A stretch of 64,000 nucleotides of DNA from Hydractinia symbiolongicarpus (Eukaryota > Cnidaria > Hydrozoa > Anthoathecata > Hydractiniidae), in assembly GCF_029227915.1 (NCBI RefSeq), contig NC_079876.1:28555828-28619827 (forward strand), in the 5' to 3' direction. Made by a program: the position numbers and the translations under genes. Every line of letters starts with the position of its first letter. Within the stretch, counting starts at the first letter, position 1. Below are positions 1-13,200 of the stretch, one piece after another. The notes below the pieces were generated by a model, which was given only the letters and a program-made list of their open reading frames with translations, did not search any database and had not been told where the DNA came from.

Positions 1-1060
1 TAAGTGAGAAATAATATTAGACTGTCGTATATAAAATGGCCTGCCCTGATTATGTTCCTTTTATAAGTGACAAATAATATTTTTTGAGTAATAAATCGGC
101 CCATCCTGATTATGTTGCCCTAATTATGTATTTTCTGCCCTGTTCTTAACCAGGGCAAGCTGCAAGTCCCAACAAACATTCTCAGGCACATTAAAACATC
201 ATATTTTGGGTACTGTTGAATTGACCCAGCCAAATTTTGGACACAGTAGAGTGAAAATCATAGCTAGCTAGGTAGCTGGTAGAGAACGTGTTATACATTT
301 AGCATTTATATACAGCTTGTAGTAGTGGCTAAATTTTAAAAATAAAATGTTTATATTTATGAAGAATCAGAAAAATCGTATTCAACCATATTATTAGTTA
401 GCTAGCTGTTAATTTCATTGGATGAGATGTTTAACTAGCTAGCGAGCTGTAGCCAGCTAGTTAATATCATAGTCTATAGAAGAAAAACCTTATTAGACTA
501 TGCTAATATGGTTGAGTAGTTTCAATTTTTTATACATAAAATACATGGTATATATAAATTGTCAGCCTTCTGATTTTCCAAGAAAAGTTTCAATTTAAAG
601 TTCCTATTAAGAGGTAAATTCTAAAAAATTTATTGTTCTGTTTGTCTTCCACAATTGTTCTAAGATTGGGCATGTACTTCCATAGATTGGGCAGTCCAGT
701 CTTAAGACTGGCCACCCATTTGTCACTGTCAGAAGATTGGCCTGGCCAGTCTTAAGACGGGGTGTGTTCCAAGATTGGGCAGAACATAACCCTACAGTGC
801 CACTGATTTTTATGAGAGTAATAAAAGGTTGAATATTCCAGCACCGCACTGAAAATGTTTCTCGGGACTCAGCCCAAAAGCTATAGGACATGTTTTTTAG
901 ACCCGGGCTGACATTTTCAATCATGAGAATTGCTAATAATAGTTTTCGCACCTGTATTATTGTTGAATTGAGATGCTGTGAAAAATGGCTTTTCGATGTC
1001 CTGAGAAATGCATAAATTTTTGAACTCTGAAACTATGATAATAGGTCCAAAAACTTTTGG
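1..1060. other. AT-rich intergenic DNA, no gene seen
   Basis: No exon chain or recognisable protein was found on either strand. GCTAGCTA-type runs are scattered around 255-280 and 400-470. The open frames here are short and lack protein-like composition. Confidence 0.5.
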
Positions 1061-1500
1061 CTCTATTTCATTGGACTGGTTTAAAACCACAGCATACCAG
1101 GTTTTGAGATACTCTTTTGATTTTTTAAGAAGTTATGGGACTTTTAATTTTAACCACAAATACGATTTTATACTGTTATTGAAATTGTTTTGTAAAATTA
1201 CCACCTTTAGTAATGTTTAAATTCACAAATGATGTCATGGCAGTATAATAAGCTAATTAATAATTGCAAGCATTTGCATACTCTATTTCATTGGACTGGT
1301 TTAAAACCACAGCATACCAGGTTTTGAGATACTCTTTTGATTTTTTAAGAAGTTATGGGACTTTTAATTTTAACGACAAATACGATTTTATACTGTTATT
1401 GAAATTGTTTTGTAAAATTACCACCTTTAGTAATGTTTAAATTCACAAATGATGTCATGGCAGTATAATAAGCTAATTAATAATTGCAAACATTTGCATA
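1061..1500. repeat. Tandem duplication, two 220-bp copies
   Basis: The segment beginning CTCTATTTCATTGGACTGG at 1061 restarts at 1281 and runs to 1500. By eye the copies differ at only two positions (near 1134/1354 and 1270/1490), so the duplication is recent or homogenised. No coding function is evident. Confidence 0.95.
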
Positions 1501-1923
1501 CGTGCCATTAAAATTAGGGTTAAGTATCCCCTTTAACCTTTTCCATGAAAATCATAAATGCAGTAAATATCGTAAAAAAGCATAGTTAAAAATTTTTATT
1601 ACGTTCTTTTAAATCAAATTGTTATGTAATTGTATATAATAACAAATTCCTCATGAAGACTCCCAGGAGCTAAATAATTTGGAAAAGCATTTTTTATATA
1701 TAGTTTGTTTGATTTTACTGTTGGTATATTACTTCTGCAACTAAAATAAAACACAGGCTACAACAACCTGTAAATATCAGATATTTACCTAACTAGTCTA
1801 AAATCTCCTAACTAGAATACTATCCTAATAGTATAGTAGCCTAATTTGTTTTCCCTAAATGATGAAGATTGGTTGCATATAGGTAATCTTTACTTATATC
1901 ACTACATAAAGCTTTTTTGTTTT

Positions 1924-2290
1924 GATAGATAGATAGATAGATAGATAGATGTGCATATTTTACATGGCTAGCCTCACAAATATCGAGGGATATACCCTGT
2001 CTATTATTTCCAGGAGGGGCCATGGCTTAGATGGAGAGTCCTAGAGTATTTAATGCTCATTTTGAGCTACGCAGACCCAATTAGTAGGGCCCACGCTCTA
2101 CCAGACAACTCCCGGCAACATCCAACGGCCCACACAGTGTGCCATCTCCCCAATTTCCCTCACATGACTTGGGTTAACCCGGGGCTATGGTAACATTCAC
2201 TCGCCCATGTTGAATCGCCGTCAAGAGGAATTGAACCCCGGTCTCCCGCACAGAGTACGAAAGCTATAACCACTAATCTACGGCGCCACC
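1924..2290 (-). mobile_element. tRNA-derived SINE, copy A
   Basis: Read on the minus strand, the element starts with a tRNA-like head at 2290 going down. It has an A-box-like GTAGATTAGTGG and a B-box-like GGGTTCAATTCC, followed by a unique body, and ends in a (TATC)n tail at 1924-1950. A nearly identical copy lies at 22437-22788. The internal pol III promoter boxes, the copy number and the simple-repeat tail support a SINE. The family name is not recognised. Confidence 0.85.
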
Positions 2291-4140
2291 CAAATGTAAT
2301 TTATTAACTATGTTTCAGCTGTTCGACAGCCATTCTTAAGTACAAATCATTGGCATAAACAACTATTGCAATATTTTTATACAAATAATTGTATATACGA
2401 CCATATCCGATGATCATAACCTTGGCCTTAAATGGACTGTCCGGTGAAAAATGATTATAAAGTATTATTTTAAATTATCACATAGAAAATACCTTTCTTT
2501 TTTGATATTATTCACTTAATCATACATAATCAAACTTTTTATCGTAGTTGTTGTTAATGCATGGCTTCATCTTGTTGCTGCAAATGTCGGAAAAGGTCCT
2601 GAGTTAAAAATTTAATATGCGTAATTATGCATGTTACGTAAGAACAGTGGTGAAAACATACTATATGCAGTGAAAGTGTGTAGCGTATTCGGTAGAAAAT
2701 ATAACCCTCCCCCTAGAAGTTAGGTGTTTAGAAACTTATTTTATAAAAAATTTCAATTTTAACCTCTTCTCTGCAAATTATGAAATGCGATTATTACTAT
2801 GCCTTCCTGGAACACAAAAATCATGGTATTAGGTTTTCGTTATGAACCGGAAGATTTATAAAATACGGGTTGCTCCTGAAACACATTGTTTCAAACTCCG
2901 TATTGAATTAAAGTTGAAGTGTATATACCCTAAAAATTAATGCACAGCTATAAACCATCTCATTTTGATAACATAATTTTGTTAACATATTTTTAGACAT
3001 TTATACTAACTTTGCGTTATATTTTTTTAGACTGAAGCTTTGAAGTTTTGTGCAGTTTCCTGGTTTGAAAGAATTGGTAATATTTTAGTAAAAGTTGTTT
3101 GTATACAATTTACTGCCTCATTTCAAGTTACCATGAAATACTGTAAAGAAGTAACTGTAGCTTAAAGTTCCTGCTGAGAATTTACAGGCAATCGGTAACC
3201 TAATTGTAGGGGAAAGGGTGGGGCAGAGGACAAGAAAATTTTACCACTTATTTCAATTTATTAACACCCCTCATTAATTTGCGTTCTTCAATAAAAACGT
3301 TGTGGAGAACAAAAATATTTATATAAATAACAAAAGCTATCCAATCCTGTAGAGGAAACATTAGCCAATGTTTACAGTGTCTGATACAAGCAGAATACCT
3401 GTTGCACTCTATACATTACCCTCCTAGCCCTCTTCCCCTTGATTTCGGCCCCCTACCCCAACTATTGAGTTGAAGGAAATTACCATCCCTGCCCCCACTC
3501 CCACTCCTTAATAAGCCCCTCCCACTACAATTAGGGTTACCAAGTGTAGTCTTATTTCTTTCATAATACAACGTTTTTTTCATAATACAAAGTCAGTAGT
3601 GCTGCTAATTAATCCATTGTTACTTTTGCTGCCAAAAATATTTTGTCAATTTTTAATCGGGGTAAAAAGATAATTCGTTACTTGGGATGTTTTTTGCTAT
3701 TACCTTGTATCACTAAAGTAATATAATAATTTTTTATTTTTTAGACATTTTCAGCGTTACACGTTTTATAAAAGAACACTTGGTGTTCCAGTTTCTTATT
3801 TTGGGTACTTTATAAATTTAGTTTTAGTTAATCAAATCTACTAAAATTCCTTTAAAAAATTTCAATACAAAACCGTGTTTATTCCAAAATTTCCTTACAT
3901 AAATTTTGCCTGCAAAATTATTCTTGCTAAAAAAAATCAAACATTGATTCGAATAAAAGTGGATTTCGTTTCTGATGGCAGTATTCTTAACATAACATTT
4001 AGGTGATTTGAAAGGCAAGCCCTTTAAAACGAAAAGTAATTTCTCAATAAAAGACTTTTGATAATAGAACGTACAATTTATGGTAACTTGAATTTCTATT
4101 ACTTTTGTTATTGTAGAAAATGTATGTGTTTGTGCGGTAC
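2291..4140. other. Intergenic, no gene seen
   Basis: AT-rich sequence with no exon chain. A CT/C-rich stretch at 3410-3530 is the only compositional feature. Open frames around 3824-4238 are short and AT-driven. Confidence 0.5.
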
Positions 4141-5060
4141 CTCGTATTCAGTTGATACGCCTGTATTTTATGCATACACTCGTATTCAATGTAGGCAATT
4201 GTATTTGTAGGGAATGTAGGCGCTCGTTTATAATGCAAACACTCGTATTAGTTTTAATGCAAACACTCGTATATAGCTAATGCAGACACTCGTATATAGC
4301 TAATGCAGACACCCGTGTATAATGCAAACACTTGTGTATAATGGAAACACTGTCGTATATGGCTAATGCAAACACTCGTATATAGCTAATGCAGACACTC
4401 GTATATAGCTAATGCAGACACCCGTGTATAATGCAAACACTTGTGTATAATGGAAACACTGTCGTATATGGCTAATGCAAACACTCGTATATAGCTCATG
4501 CAGACACTCGTATATAGCTAATGCAGACACCCGTGTATAATGCCAACACTTGTGTATAATGGAAACACTGTCGTATATGGCTAATGCAGACACTCGTATA
4601 TAGCTAATGCAGACACTCGTATATAGCTAATGCAGATACTCATTTATAATGCAAACACTCGTATATAAGAAGACACTCGTATTTGCTACAGACACTCGTA
4701 TTTGTTGCAGCCATTGATATTCGTTGCAGCCACTCGTGTTCGTTACAGGCACTCGTATTCGTTGCAGACACTCGTATGTAGAACCTCGTATTTCAGTGAT
4801 TCGATTGTATTTAATGTATCCACTTGTATTCAATACAGCCAAATGTATGTGGACAGTTGCAATTAGTATAGACACTTATCTCTTATTTGTTGCAGTCACT
4901 TGAATGCCGTAATTGTATTTGATGAATGAATTTTATTTAATGTTATACTTGTATTCAATGTGTACTCTCGTTTTTTATGCAGACATGTACTTTATGTAAA
5001 CACCTGTATTTTATGCAGGCATTTGTATGTAGTAACTCGTATTCCGTTATTACACCAGTA
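4140..5060. repeat. ACTCGTAT minisatellite with higher-order repeat
   Basis: Units of about 21-22 bp share the core ACACTCGTAT, with variants CCCGTGT, CTTGTGT and CTGTCGT. Between about 4257 and 4640, five variant units form a larger block of about 110 bp repeated three times. The block starting GGAAACACTGTCGTATATGG recurs at about 4342, 4452 and 4561. The array decays to isolated motifs and reappears weakly at 5350-5590. Open frames across it are artefacts. Confidence 0.9.
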
Positions 5061-5064
5061 ATTA

Positions 5065-5350
5065 ATGTATATACTTCAGTGCTTCGAATAAACGCCTGAG
5101 GCGGTTATTTAAGTTTTCGATTTTTAGAGGGGCGTTTATTTAAGAGATCTCTACATTTTCTATATACATATCTATATCATCCATATCGTCAATTATATAA
5201 TGATGTAGTCCAGCGTTGACCTTATCTTCATATTTATTAAGTGAAACAAGCGTCCCTGTAAAGGAGAAGGCGTTTATTAAAAGGGGCAATTGATGAAAAA
5301 ACCTTTAAAAGAGGGAAAGGGCGCGAAAAGGAACAGGGCGTTTAACCGAA
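5065..5350. repeat. AAACGCC-type interspersed repeat
   Basis: Several copies of GCGTTTATT and AATAAACGCC occur in both orientations between 5085 and 5345. Similar text is at 9838-9930 and 10165-10205, inside introns of the recombinase-SET gene. This looks like a degraded interspersed family. The boundaries are unclear. Confidence 0.45.
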
Positions 5351-6009
5351 GCATTGCGGTACTCATATTCAAGCAGACAATGTGTGTAAACACTTGTATT
5401 TATGTAGACGCTTGTGTTATATGTAGATGCTGGTATTTATGTAGACACTCATATTTTATGCAGAAACTTGTAACTGTGCGGAATATGTAAACACTCGTAT
5501 TTTATGCAGGCACTCGTATGTAGGAACTCATATTCAGGGAGAAAACTGTATGTGGACACATGCATTTAACACAGAAACTCGTAAAACTCTCGCAAAAGTT
5601 TGTGTTTTTAACCCTAAGCATATCGGATTTTATATCCTCCATAACTTCTGATAGCTAAAGCTTCCTAAATGAAATGGAAACACAAAGTAACAGTAGGAAC
5701 TGGGAAAAACGACTAAGTTGCGGTCACAAACGTGACAAGGGCCTGACAGAGGGCGGTTAAAACTTCCTTTATACTTGGCTATGACTCGCATCAACTTTCG
5801 TCAACTCGCGTCAATATAAAAGCGTAAAAAAGTGCTTAATGTAAAGACAGCAGGTGAAAAAAAATTGCCTTCAAATATGCTTCCAAATGTGAAAATCTTT
5901 ATTTTGAGTACATATCTTAAAGTTTATAAAATAATTCGCAGAAAAAGACAACCGATAAATTCATATTCTTGCAGAAAAAAACGAATTCGAGTATATCCAT
6001 GTCTTTTTA

Positions 6010-6340
6010 GTAATCGGGGTGATAGCAAGTTCCGAGGTTGATGTAAAGAACGGGATGATATTAAGGGGTGAGGTTGATATAAAGAACGGGGTGATAATAA
6101 GTGCCGAGGTTAGTACAAGGACCGAAGGTGATAATAAATGCCGAGGTTGATGTAAGGATCGGGGTGATGATAAGTGCCGAGGTTGATATAAAGAACGGGG
6201 TGATAAGTGCCGAGGTTGATATAAGGATTGAAGATCACAATGAGAACCACGTGAAATAAAGATCGGGGTGATAAACACAGCCAAGGTTGATAGAAGGACC
6301 GAATATGATAATAAGTACCCCGTGTATTATAGGATCGTAG
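6010..6340. repeat. Degenerate ~36-bp minisatellite
   Basis: Tandem units share GTGCCGAGGTTGATATAAAG followed by an ACGGGGTGATAATAA-like segment; about nine diverged units are seen. Open frames on the minus strand across it (about 5961-6453) are repeat artefacts with reiterated residues. Confidence 0.85.
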
Positions 6341-6663
6341 GTGAGAATAAATGTCGAGATTCTGTAAATGCAAGTAGTTTGCTCAGATAGTTCCCTGTCG
6401 GGCAGGCGAAACAGGGAAGAAACAGTACCTGGTCCTGATGATAAACTGATCATTCTCGTTGTTTGATAACCTACACCTATCGTTTTTCTATCGTACTGTT
6501 TAATAAAATATTCTTTCCTTAATTGCGTAACGTTAAGCCGCCCTAATTTTTATCGATTTTGCAAGCGTTGATAATTTGTTTTTTTTATACAAACGGGTTG
6601 CTGGAGGAAAAGAAACACAGTAACTCGTTTGCCCACAGGCACTATTTCCGCAACTTTATGCTA

Positions 6664-6793
6664 CTAGTCAGTAGCCCGTAGATAAATCCACGGGTTATCG
6701 TGTCCTTTATCTACCGCATTTCGTGTGTTTCACTACTGCAGTGACCATTTTGCGTGACAGACACACTGACGTATACGGGTATTATAATATAGA
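6664..6793 (-). mobile_element. Short non-autonomous Helitron, isolated copy
   Basis: On the minus strand it begins TCTATATTATAATACC after 6793 and ends at a CTAG at 6664-6667, preceded by an imperfect hairpin. It shares its terminal sequences with the 7887-8399 array. Boundaries fit the Helitron rule of insertion between A and T without target duplication. Confidence 0.7.
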
Positions 6794-7206
6794 TAAATAA
6801 GTAACAAGAAAAACCCGTTCATTTTTGGGAGTATTCAAAAAATTTCCGCAGATACAATATTTCGAGAAAGTGACAGAAACTCGCACTTTGTGGAAATTAT
6901 TTCACGTTGCAATTAAACCTTATCTACTAAGATTAGCCGTATAAATAAAAATTGGATCCTGGTTGAGAAAAACAAAAACACAAAATACAGCCTGCAGTTA
7001 CTATCGCGTAGGAAAATTCACCTGATACTTCCAGTTCACCGAAAACAAAGATGAAAGTTCCATTTAATTGCTAAGTACAGGTGGCTACGCCTTATGAATT
7101 AAATTTACGCATCATTTCCTTCCACCGGTGTTATTACAACTGCTTACTTCAGTAGAACTGTATTTGTATGAATATGTATTTTTATCTTTATTTTAGAATT
7201 TTCGAC

Positions 7207-10200
7207 ATGGAAGGTAGAAAGTCTCTCTGCAGAAATACAGTACGGCAATTAGTTTATGTAACAAGACTATCAAAACAATAGTTGTTGTAGTTTTACATAG
7301 CCAGATGTTAGTAATGTGTATAAAACATAGCCTATTTACCTATTGCTATGTTAAAAAAGAGTTGTCCGAATTTTTTTTAAAGTTATGGACTTGACTTGAT
7401 AACAACGGTTTTGTTTATTATTAGCCTACCATTCAGAAGTACAGTTCTCACGAGTTTGATAACTTGAAAGATGCAGTGAGAAAAAAGTCACCGTGCAATG
7501 TGTTAGTTGGCGTTATTGAAAAAATAATGGCTTTGAAAAATGTTTTGGTTATTAAAGTAGCTGATGGCACTTGTGAAGCATTTGTTCGTGTCCAGGAGTA
7601 CTGCGACAAATTATCCAAATATATCAGCTCTGGGGATATATTGTACCTAAAAAAAATAACTTTTGATGAGGATAAAATGGGAGAATTTGCCAAAAAATCA
7701 TTGATTTCGAAACATTCAAACATGGTGTTACCATATCCAGAGCATTGTAAGTAACTCTTAGTAATTTTATTTTATTTTATTTATTTATCATTTATTCGGC
7801 AAAATTAGGTAGGTGCAAGTATTTCTTGTTTATTAACCATTTATAACGATTTTCAAATTTCTTACGTTTCAAATTTTTAATTACTACTAGTCGGTAGCCC
7901 ATGGAAATATCCCGGGTTCGCCCGTCCTTTTTATACAGCATTGCGTCTCGCTAATTGGGCAGCTAAAATACCATTTTGCGTGACAGACAAACGTATACGG
8001 GTATTATAATATAGACTAGTCGTTAAACCGTGGAAAAATCCACGGGGTCGCCCGTCCTTTATATATCGCATTTCGTGTTTCCGTAACAAAAAGACAAACA
8101 GACGCACGAACACACAGACGGAATACGGCTATTATTAACGAGATAGCCGGTAGCTCGTGGAAAATCCACAGGACCGCCCATCCTTTATATATAGCATATT
8201 TCGTGTTTCCGTAGCACAACGTTTTTCTCGTGCACAAACAGACAGACGGAATACGGCTATTATTAAAGAGACTAGTCGTTTACCTGTGGAAGAATCCACG
8301 GGGTCGCCCGTCCTTTATATATCGCATTTCGTGTTTCCGTAACAAAAAGACAAACAGACGCTCGAACAGACAGACGGAATGCGGCTATTATTAAAGAGAT
8401 GTGCGGGCATCGTGATCTTAAATTCAGTCGCACGGTAGCACACTTTTAAAAGTCACTTTGTTGGTGTTGCTAATAATATGATCGATAATTTTCTGGTCGG
8501 CGAGAATATGTGTTGATTTCGTCCAAACATTTGTAAGATATCTTTGTATTTCATTGTTACTGGGTTATCGGTGTCGTAAAGATCTATGTTAAAGTCATCA
8601 GTAAAAAAACGAGACTATTCCGTTTTTTAAAAATTTCTGACAGTTTTGGTGCTTAAATTTATTTAGCTATTCAATTTTTTCACTATCCACAAAGTTCAAT
8701 TGATAAAATGTCCCTAATTACATGAATTTAAGATAATCTTCCGATGTTACTAGGTCAACGGTGCGGAGCATGTTTTTTTATGTATCATTATGTCAAAGTT
8801 CATATTGTTCAATATAATATAAAATCCATCGAACATTGAAGAAAGTGACTGAGCGTCCTGATGAGCTGTTTTGAGTTGTGTGATTTATTTTTTCTTTGTG
8901 TGTCCAGTAAATGTTTTGATGCGATTGATGAGAACCAGGCCACGGATTTTTCGCTATATCGCCTGACAAAATTATGTTAAAAGTTGCTATTGAATTACTG
9001 TAATATAAAATGCGTCTGTTTGATCGCTTCAGTGGAGAAAACATGAACATAAAACTTGTCTGTATAACCATAAAACTAGGATTAACTCCAAAATTATCAC
9101 ACCACCAAAACAGCATCCAATTGTTACCATACATATATCAAAACAGTCAATAATCCAATAAGCTAGTTAACACTTTAACAGGTACAACTCGTTTAACATA
9201 TAATGTTTATGTATCCACTCCACATTTACACGTCTGTTACACATCCGATCATCTCTCGCTCAAATTTTATAATGTTTTTAATGTTAACGTTCAAGCTTTT
9301 TAACGTATTGGAGACGTGTTTGAAAAATAACTCACAATATTGTCTTTCAACGTTGAAGCTATCCCATGAATGTAATGCCTTCTTATTCGCATTATCCTTA
9401 ACAATAATATGACAATATTTTTTAGGGAAAAAAATGTTTTATTTCGAACATTTGGAGGCACTTCATTCGTTTATCTACTGCAATTATAATATTGTTAAAA
9501 ATACATCTGATAACGACGAAAGCGAATGGAGCATCTTTTCCTTTAGCGAAAAAGGTTAGACTATTTCATCAAGGTGTAGTATTGTGTTAGTCTGAAATAG
9601 AAATTTTTTATCTTTTTTTTTTTAGATCCAGAGTTCATTATCACAATTGCAGTGAGTTAAATTACTTTGTACTTTTAACTCTACTGAGCGAAGTTTAGGA
9701 AGGGTGGAGGGAGGGGACTTGGAATTCTTTCTGCACATAGCACTTTATAAGATAGATAAAATGAAGAAAACTTTAAAGAAGATTTTCTTAACAAAATATT
9801 TCTGAGAGATCACCCAATTCCAACACTTTGATGCATACCGTAAATGCTCGATTAAGCGCCCCGGGCGTTTGTTTGAATGTTGGCTTTTAGGGTGGGCTCT
9901 AGATGGGCAGTAAGTCAAAAAGCGCTTATAACAAAATATCATTTTTCTGTTATGTTAAAGTCTGTTTTAAGGAAACTATATTGGTCGCAAAATAAAAAGA
10001 ACAACGGATATAGATGAAGCAGGTATAAAATAACATGCTTCTGAGCGTAAAGGTTTATGGTTAAATTTTCTCTGCGTCAATAAAATGATAGCGGATTTTT
10101 TAAACAAAAAGGTAGACAAACATTTTGACAAATGTTTTATGATGCATTTTAAATTTTAAAAATACTTGATTAAGTGCGCTTATTCGGGAGTGGGAGCTTA

Positions 10201-13200
10201 ATTGAACATTTATGGATGCTTAGTAATAGTTATAATGGATAGTTATAATGCGTTTGCTATAAACTTTGCAGTCCGATGAAGCGCCAGCGCACATGGAGGA
10301 AATGAATTCAATGCAGAAAGATAACCTGGTAAAAAGATTAACTTCTCCATAATATTTTACAGCGATTTACATTTGTGTTCTTATTAATGAATTACTTGTT
10401 TTATCACTAGGTTCAAATTCAAGAAGAAGAAAGCACTTCGGAATACGAGCCCAGCTCATTGGATAGTGAATCAGGTACAATTAAGCCTGTTAGCCTGTTA
10501 TTATTATGGGCTAAGATTTTAAATTAAACAAAGTCTGTTAAGTTGTCGGCCGTCCAATGAGCTCTGACAGGTTTGCGTACTTGTTTTATAGATATTTGTT
10601 CTAATTGCGACGAACTTCGAACCTCGACCAACGTTTGCAATGTATTAAGTCCGAAATTGTATTTAATCTTTTAAACATTCTCTCTTTCCTTGGTTATTTT
10701 TCCTTTGCTTTTTTGCATTTAGAAAAAGAAAGAGAAGATCAACATCTTATAATGGTTAGACATTATATCACCCTCTCTTTTAATCTATTTTCTGTTAAGC
10801 TTTTAGCCGGATTTTGTGTTTCACAAGGGAAATTTACAAATTACCCGGGCATATTATGATCAGATACAAAGTTAAGCTAAAAAACTGATAGGGGACCATT
10901 TAGTCCATTGTTTTCTACATAGCTTGAACTATTCCTGTCTACACTTTTGTTTTATTGTCTACTGAAATGTGACTTACTTATTTAGTATCATAAAGCTAAG
11001 AAAAGAAAACAGTCTGATGTCAACAAAAACACTGCAACTAACAGAAAGGTACAAATGCAATTCTTTTCTTGTTATTGTATCTATTCACACAAACATGGTC
11101 ACTAGTATTTCACATTTTAATCTTTTTTATTAGAATGGAAAAAAGGAGAGTGGGAAGATGGAAACATCAGACTCCGAAGAGGACATCTTCTCTCAACGCA
11201 AGGTATTATAAAACCATAACGATGTATTATATATTAAATATATATTTTATATATAATAAATTCAGCTGTTGTGCTCAATATCTGTTGTACAATTTTTCGG
11301 ATATATAGATTTACTGGTTTTTTAGACAAAGAAACTAAGACAAGCAGAGCAAGCTGCGGAGTACCAGCCACAAGACATTATTTGTAAAAAGCGTGAATTT
11401 CAACACCGCTTAAAAAAAAGGAATGCCCCTCTTAGAAAAGTGAAAACCGAATTGCAATTGAAGAAGCAGAGAAAGAAAGTTGAAGAACTCGTTTCCCAAC
11501 ATTTGGGTTCTGCTGATGCTATAACACAGCACTATCATGGTTTACAAAAAAAGTACTATATCTACAAGTGTTCTGTCTGTGGGGCGTTTGTGAGCGAAAA
11601 ATTAAGAAGACACTTACAAGAAAAACATAAATACTCATGGTCGGATGCCAGGCTACAGGAAACAAAGATGCGTGTATTTTTTCTGTGGTGCAACGCGACA
11701 AAACATGAAACACATTTACCGTTGCCGTGTATGGAGTGCAGCGAATGGCATACGAGGTAGAGTTATTTTCTAGCTATCGGAGCTCCTCTGGGCATCCTCA
11801 CCCTTGTCAGGTTTATTAGTAACTCTCTTTTCCTATATTGTATGGCTACGATACTTTGTAGCCTTTATATTAATCTTCAATTTAATTTAATTTAAAGACG
11901 TTTAGTAGTAAAGTAGCAATGTGAAAAAGGCTGTTTTGAACGTTTATTTTTTATTTTTTAATACAAATATTTTATTTTTTACCAAAAACTTTCCGTTACT
12001 TACTTACTGTTAATTCGTGTAGAGCGACCTAGACGCTGGATACAAATTGTTAACGCCCAATAAGGCGCATTGTGGCACTTTAGGCGGAGAGGGTGTAGTG
12101 GTAGCGCATTTGACTTGTAACCATAAGGTTTAAGGTTTGATTCCTCACTCTGCTCAATTTGAATATACTGTAGTCAGCCCATTTCAGCTTTTTAATGGCC
12201 GCTAATTGGCTTGTGTGGCAGGCAAACAAGTTAGAGCAATGCTATACTTATCTCTCGTACTTAGATTTCGAAAAGCGAAAACATCTCATTGCTTATACTA
12301 TATTTTAAGGCTAGATCATCATCTCAAACGTCATCCTTTTCATAAACAGATGTCTATGGAAGAAATAAAAGAAACAGTAGAGCAAGCTAGGGCTGAACAT
12401 TGGAGCAAAGGATTTGGCCAAAATGGCAGTAAAGTACCAAGTGAGGACAAAGTAACAGAAAAGTTTAAATCTAACCTAAATGTTGAGGCGGATGGCGACG
12501 ATTTTGTGTCAAGATCACAGCCAGTGCCTTTGCAACATGATCATCCAAGTTTGGACTATATTCCGTCAGGATCTTGCCGTCTCACTTCGTCCAAACGAAA
12601 GGAATGGGGTGTAAAACCTGATGATTTTTTTAGTATTTATTTTTCCACTGCTGATGACTTGCTAGACAATTTTCAAGAAGAACTGCTACAGTCTGGCCAT
12701 ACAAAAGACAACTCAACTCAACATAGAAACCAAGTTGAATTAATATGGACATCGATAAGCAAAGACCTCGTCATGTTTCCTATAAATCCCCTTTCGAACA
12801 TGCATTTGTTAAGGGATTATTACCATCGGCCTACATTTAAAACTATTGGCAAAAAGGATGGAGTGCAGGCGAGCACCTTGCGTGCACGTTATGGATCTTT
12901 AGGAATGTTTTTACAGTACCTCCGACGTAACGAGATTTTTGCTGGAATGAGCAGATTGCAGCTTTCCTCTCTTTCACAATCTGCTAATGATTTCAACAAG
13001 CAGTTAAACCCGTTGGTGAAGCAGAGAAAGGTCGAAATTAGAAAGAACAAGTGCAAGCAGCTGCTTCGACCAACGCATTTTATCAAGTATGGTGAGAGCA
13101 AATTTGTGCAACATTTGATTTCACAAGTGCAGAAGGGAGTTACAAAGAGGAGCCAATTTACAAGATCGTTTGCTATTCAATTTCGTGACTATTTGATCAC

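Noticed and set aside
10723-10754. Candidate extra exon after exon 7
   Set aside because: No junction keeps the frame without a stop. Skipping it joins exon 7 to 10986 cleanly.
12084-12155. Functional tRNA-Thr gene
   Set aside because: Acceptor and T stems pair poorly. Better read as a SINE or pseudogene.
12206-12309. ATG at 12206 as start of a 597-residue recombinase
   Set aside because: It lies in an intron. The acceptor at 12308-12309 joins the upstream zinc finger in frame and completes its histidines.
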